From Dryas octopetala (Eukaryota > Streptophyta > Magnoliopsida > Rosales > Rosaceae): a stretch of 64,000 nt of DNA. The notes beneath the pieces were generated by a model. That model saw only the letters and a list, made by a program, of their open reading frames with translations. It had not been told where the DNA came from and did not search any database. Shown here one piece after another: positions 60,901 through 64,000 of the stretch (its first letter is position 1; each line of letters begins with the position of its first letter). Location of the stretch: the NCBI GenBank assembly GCA_963921425.1, contig OY992840.1, positions 15,788,621 through 15,852,620 on the forward strand. The letters are read 5' to 3'. Made by a program: the position numbers and the translations under genes.

Positions 60901-63022
60901 GCGAAGGGGCGTGCTGAGAATACAAAATCCCACATTGAGTTTTCTAAGCTTTGTAATTCAATATATAAAGTCATGAACATCTACACCCATTGCCAATTGG
61001 CTTTGGGTTGGATGCTTTAACTTTCATAGATGCTGTTGAGAGAAAGATCCCACATTGACAATGTAAGGCCTTGCATAGTGGCTTACAAGGGTTTGAGCTA
61101 CTCCTCCCATTGCCAATTGGTTTTGAGATGGATGCCTAGATTCCTTCATGGTATTAGAGCAAGCTATCCACGTGTTAGGCCCAACGGCCACACGTGCTCC
61201 CACGTCACCCAATATAAATTGTCCACGTGTTAGGCTTGAGTGCTGCCACATGTGCGGGGGCATGTTGAGAGAAAGATCCCACATTAAAAATGTGAGGCCT
61301 TGCAAAGTGACTTATAAGGGTTTGAGCTACTCTTCCCATTGTTAATTGGTTTTGGGATGAATGCCTAGATTCCTTCAGATGCGTATATATATATATATAT
61401 CATAGTTTGTTGTTCATCAGAATAAATTGGATGGCTTTAATATTTTTATAATAACATGCCCTTGTTGGTATATTTATAGGTATCTATTGTTAGCCACATA
61501 CTGTCTCTTGCCTCGTCTGCATCAAACCCTGCAGTTCCATTCTTCTCACGGAATACGGTTGCACTAGCAATTCAGACAGTTGTTGACGGATTTTTGGAGA
61601 TGTGCGTTATTGTCTTGGCTTTCTTTAATTTATCCTGTTTACCTATCTGAAGATTCCAACTTAAAAGTTTTTCTTATTGACCCTTTGTAGGGAGGATTAT
61701 GCTACAAGTGTCTGTGTTCTTGACAAGATTAACATTTTTCGCCCAGATAGGGTTTTCATGGTAACAATTCTATTTTAGATATCTCGGTCTATTTGGGATT
61801 CCCTTTATGTTCAATTCTCTTGTTCAGGTGGCAGTTTCAGTGCATTTTGTGAAATGATCTGCTGTCGTGGTAATGCAGTTTATAGTGGAACTGCATTATA
61901 AAATTGCAGCAGCAACCCATCATCGGCATACTTGTCACCGACTGGCTGGAATTGAGGTGCTTATAGATATCCTTGGGCATAGAGCTGCTGTTGCAAGCAC
62001 TTCCAAGTAAGTTTACATTATCAGTATCCATCATTAGTTAAGTATAACAATGTGTTCTCAAGCAATTCACACAAGCTTCTAAATAATTTGGTATTGTTTT
62101 AACTACATTAGAATTATCAAAATTGAAAGCATAAGCCTTTTGCAAAGAGGGCTGCTATTTGCACACCCCTAAATTTCTTTTTGCACACCCTTTTCCTATT
62201 TTTTTCTCCTACACACCCCACACACTCATCTCAAATTCAAAACCTCTCAACACACACCTAACCCCATTACCAAAATACCCTCATTTCATTACACACTCAC
62301 ACACCCCATCTTTCTTTTTTCCTCTCTCTCCTTCCCTCTCTCTCTTTCTCTGTCAACACACACCGGCGCAGCACCACCACCGCGCGCAGCACCACCCCCC
62401 TGCATGCGCCACCTTGCTGCACCACCCTCTCATTCTCTCTCTCCTCATCTCTCTCTCCTCCCTGCTGCACCACCCTCCCCGCGCCCACCACCATGCCAAG
62501 CTCGCACAGCCCCAACGCCCGACCACGCTGCCGACCTCGCTCTGCCCAGCTCGCACAGCCACGCCCACCACCATGCCAAGCTCGCACAGCCCCAACGCCT
62601 GACCACGCCGCCGACGCCCGACCTCGCTCTGCCCAGCTCGCACGACCACGCCGCAGTGCCAGCCAAAAGGATGAGCTTCGCAGGCCGTTCGGCAGTCATC
62701 CGCTGAAACCTGCGGGTTCGTTCGGCAGCCATCCGCCGAAACCGGCGGTTTCCTTCGGCAGCCACCCACCGAACCTTCGAGTTGCCTTCGGCAGCCACCC
62801 ACCGAACCTTCGCTGCAACTCGATCTCCTCAGCTCGGTGGCGTTCGCCGGCGAACCAGGCGACGAGACACCCACCAACCACCCAGAAAACCAGCGACGGC
62901 GCCGAAACCAAAAGCACCACGCCGGCGTTGATTCCGTTTCCGGCGAAGTTGGGAGTCGAGGCTGGTGTGTGTGTTTTTTTGGTCGGGGTGAGGGAGGGAA
63001 ATGGGCTGGCTGGTGTTTGTTT

Positions 63023-63056
<34 letters not shown>

Positions 63057-63917
63057 CTGTTGATGGGGTGTGCAAAGAGAGAAAATGAAATTGGGCATTG
63101 GGTGAGAGAAGGAGAGAAGAGTCTTTTCCCCTTGATATTTTTTATTTCTTTTAAAAAGGGTGTGCAAAAAGAAATTTAAGGGTGTGCAAATAGCAGCCCT
63201 CATAAATTATTATTATTTATTTTTCTCCCAAAAAAATTATGATTATTTATTTTTGGCCTTAAAGACCCTTTTGCAAATTAAATGTTGTGCATAATTCCGT
63301 AATTTTCTTTTGGATAAGAGTGCTCAATTCTCTTATGCCCTGCCTCTGTTCGTGTGTTAATAATGAACAAAGAAAAGGGGGAAAACATGGTTGGAGGATG
63401 GAAGGGTAACAGAGTGATATTTTTTTATATAATGCTAGTCTTCTTCCTGTAGTCAAAACTAATTTAGTGAAATTATAGAAATGAGGATTTTTTGTGTGAA
63501 GTATTTTATTTATACTTTTTTGATTATTTGATGGCTGGTGCAGTTATCTTTTCAATTTGATCGGTCAATTCATTGGTTGCCATGCTTTACAAGATCAATG
63601 CTGTCATATCATTTCTGTGTTGCTGAAAACTTTTAAAAGTAATCCATCCAAAGAAATTATCAGTGTTCTGGGTGAGCAACTTCAGGTGTGTTCCTTTGTT
63701 AACTCTGTATGTCTATCTGTGATTCTTTATCCCCTTTCAACATCCTCAGCTATATTCATGTTGTGTTTTGATGCAGTTCTTAGTGTCAAAGTTGGTGGCA
63801 TGTTGCATTCCTTCTGAAGCCAAGGGAGAACAATCTGGCAGCAGATCATCTCAAGTTTTATCTCTGCTCCTCCATCTAACTGTGGATTCTGATCCATCTC
63901 TTTATGATTACATCAGG
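45906..63917 (+). CDS. ATM: Serine/threonine protein kinase ATM, N-terminal part (continues past the window)
   Basis: PI3K-like kinase that signals DNA double-strand breaks in the nucleus. The first residues, MVTSRDVQEIVSKLSSDKAK followed by LLNTWLEGER, are the TAN motif shared by Tel1/ATM proteins. The rest of the visible part is helical HEAT-type repeat sequence; the FAT, kinase and FATC domains must lie to the right. I read 36 exons summing to 1497 in-frame residues: 45906-45974, 46476-46584, 46679-46822, 47719-47880, 47971-48166, 48285-48441, 48551-48690, 48838-48925, 49431-49534, 49741-49839, 50344-50400, 51078-51159, 51738-51812, 52057-52098, 52212-52282, 53431-53479, 54077-54148, 55085-55231, 55334-55423, 55509-55696, 55987-56593, 56693-56764, 56911-57075, 57596-57721, 57952-58079, 58632-58788, 58953-58999, 59088-59151, 59370-59444, 59858-59977, 60221-60406, 61480-61601, 61691-61760, 61879-62006, 63544-63685, 63777-63917. 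All joins use GT/AG; no stop or frameshift was seen. There is no PWWP domain at this N-terminus. Confidence 0.92.
50509..50909. mobile_element. 401-bp MULE-type MITE in ATM intron 11
   Basis: The ends are inverted repeats starting GAGGAAATTGCACCATTGG. A perfect 9-bp direct repeat TTTGAATAT flanks it at 50500-50508 and 50910-50918. There is no coding capacity. The open frame across its right part is chance. Confidence 0.88.
51865..51943. repeat. 39-bp tandem duplication in ATM intron 13
   Basis: Two near-identical units containing 'aataagaagtccatcaatgt' then 'atgatctaca'. A loosely similar string (gagaagtccatcaagc) occurs in ISU1 intron 2 near 5984, so both may derive from one dispersed repeat. 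Confidence 0.6.
60679..61026 (+). mobile_element. Older TRIM retrotransposon in ATM intron 31
   Basis: Two diverged 115-bp LTRs (60679-60793 and 60912-61026) start TGTTGAGAA/TGCTGAGAA and end CTTTCA. A decayed primer site, TGGCATTAAAG, follows the first LTR. The flanks TATAT and TAGAT match at four of five bases. It resembles the younger TRIM beside it and is more decayed. Confidence 0.75.
61034..61377 (+). mobile_element. TRIM retrotransposon in ATM intron 31
   Basis: Two 115-bp LTRs (61034-61148 and 61263-61377) start TGTTGAGAGAAAGATCCCAC and end TCCTTCA. A primer-binding site TGGTATTAGAGC lies at 61149-61160, one base from the initiator-Met tRNA complement. A perfect 5-bp duplication GATGC flanks it (61029-61033 and 61378-61382). 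The 114-bp interior is non-coding. Sense is the same as ATM. Confidence 0.9.
62147..63201. mobile_element. GC-rich TIR element in ATM intron 34
   Basis: Terminal inverted repeats of about 55 bp start GAGGGCTGCTATTTGCACAC. The interior is GC-rich, with repeated 'gccatgccaagctcgcacag' units (about 62490-62645), repeated 'ttcggcagccacccaccgaa' units (about 62690-62812) and a long T run (about 63022-63056). No transposase. No adjacent target duplication; CCTTTTGCAAA abuts the left end (62136-62146) and recurs 65 bp beyond the right end (63267-63277). Confidence 0.75.
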
Positions 63918-64000
63918 GTAGCTTTTCTGACATCTCTGGTACTTTACCTCTTTTAAATAGTCCTAGATGTATTTTGGTGGAATGATACCCTTTGATTTGT

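Noticed and set aside
62353..63075. 240-residue minus-strand frame and 228-residue plus-strand frame
   Set aside because: Both lie in the GC-rich repeats of the TIR element; the proteins are low-complexity and follow the repeat units.

Overview
This is a nuclear plant genome window. Genes are split by many GT/AG introns, intergenic DNA is AT-rich, and the repeats are plant LTR retrotransposons, TRIMs and Mutator-type MITEs. Six protein genes were identified by reading conserved protein sequence across exons, and all have close eudicot counterparts. A woody rosid, possibly Rosaceae, is my impression only; nothing here proves a species.

Layout. 1-4165: a young non-autonomous LTR retrotransposon on the minus strand, whose outer LTR runs off the left edge. 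4693-6565 (+): ISU1, the mitochondrial Fe-S cluster scaffold. 7553-9059: a 1.5-kb Mutator-like element with 9-bp target duplications. 10204-19338 (+): bifunctional pantothenate kinase 2 (kinase plus DUF89 phosphatase), 22 coding exons. 19.7-21.8 kb: a 43-bp tandem array, a TIR element and a MITE. 22347-25964 (+): a 1205-residue PWWP-domain protein in one coding exon. 26-28.4 kb: diverged repeats. 28475-29056 (-): mitochondrial ribosomal protein L7/L12. 31490-33128 (-): a Dof zinc-finger factor of the DOF5.6/HCA2 type. 33.4-39.7 kb: gene-poor DNA with several MITEs. 39677-44999: a TIR element whose right end was split by a very young non-autonomous LTR retrotransposon. 45906 to beyond the right edge (+): the 5' part of the ATM kinase gene (36 coding exons, 1497 residues here), with a MULE-MITE, two TRIMs and a GC-rich TIR element in its introns.

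The genes do not form a pathway. They are housekeeping genes (Fe-S assembly, coenzyme A synthesis, mitochondrial translation, DNA-damage signalling), one chromatin reader and one developmental transcription factor. The one functional link by position is the PWWP gene lying upstream of ATM on the same strand: Arabidopsis ATM, as I recall its annotation, carries a PWWP region fused to its N-terminus, whereas here they are separate genes about 20 kb apart.

I found no CRISPR, operon-like or clearly undescribed system. The most informative material is the mobile DNA: a nested insertion with intact target duplications, adjacent TRIMs, several elements with 9-bp duplications, and TIR elements with strongly GC-rich interiors.
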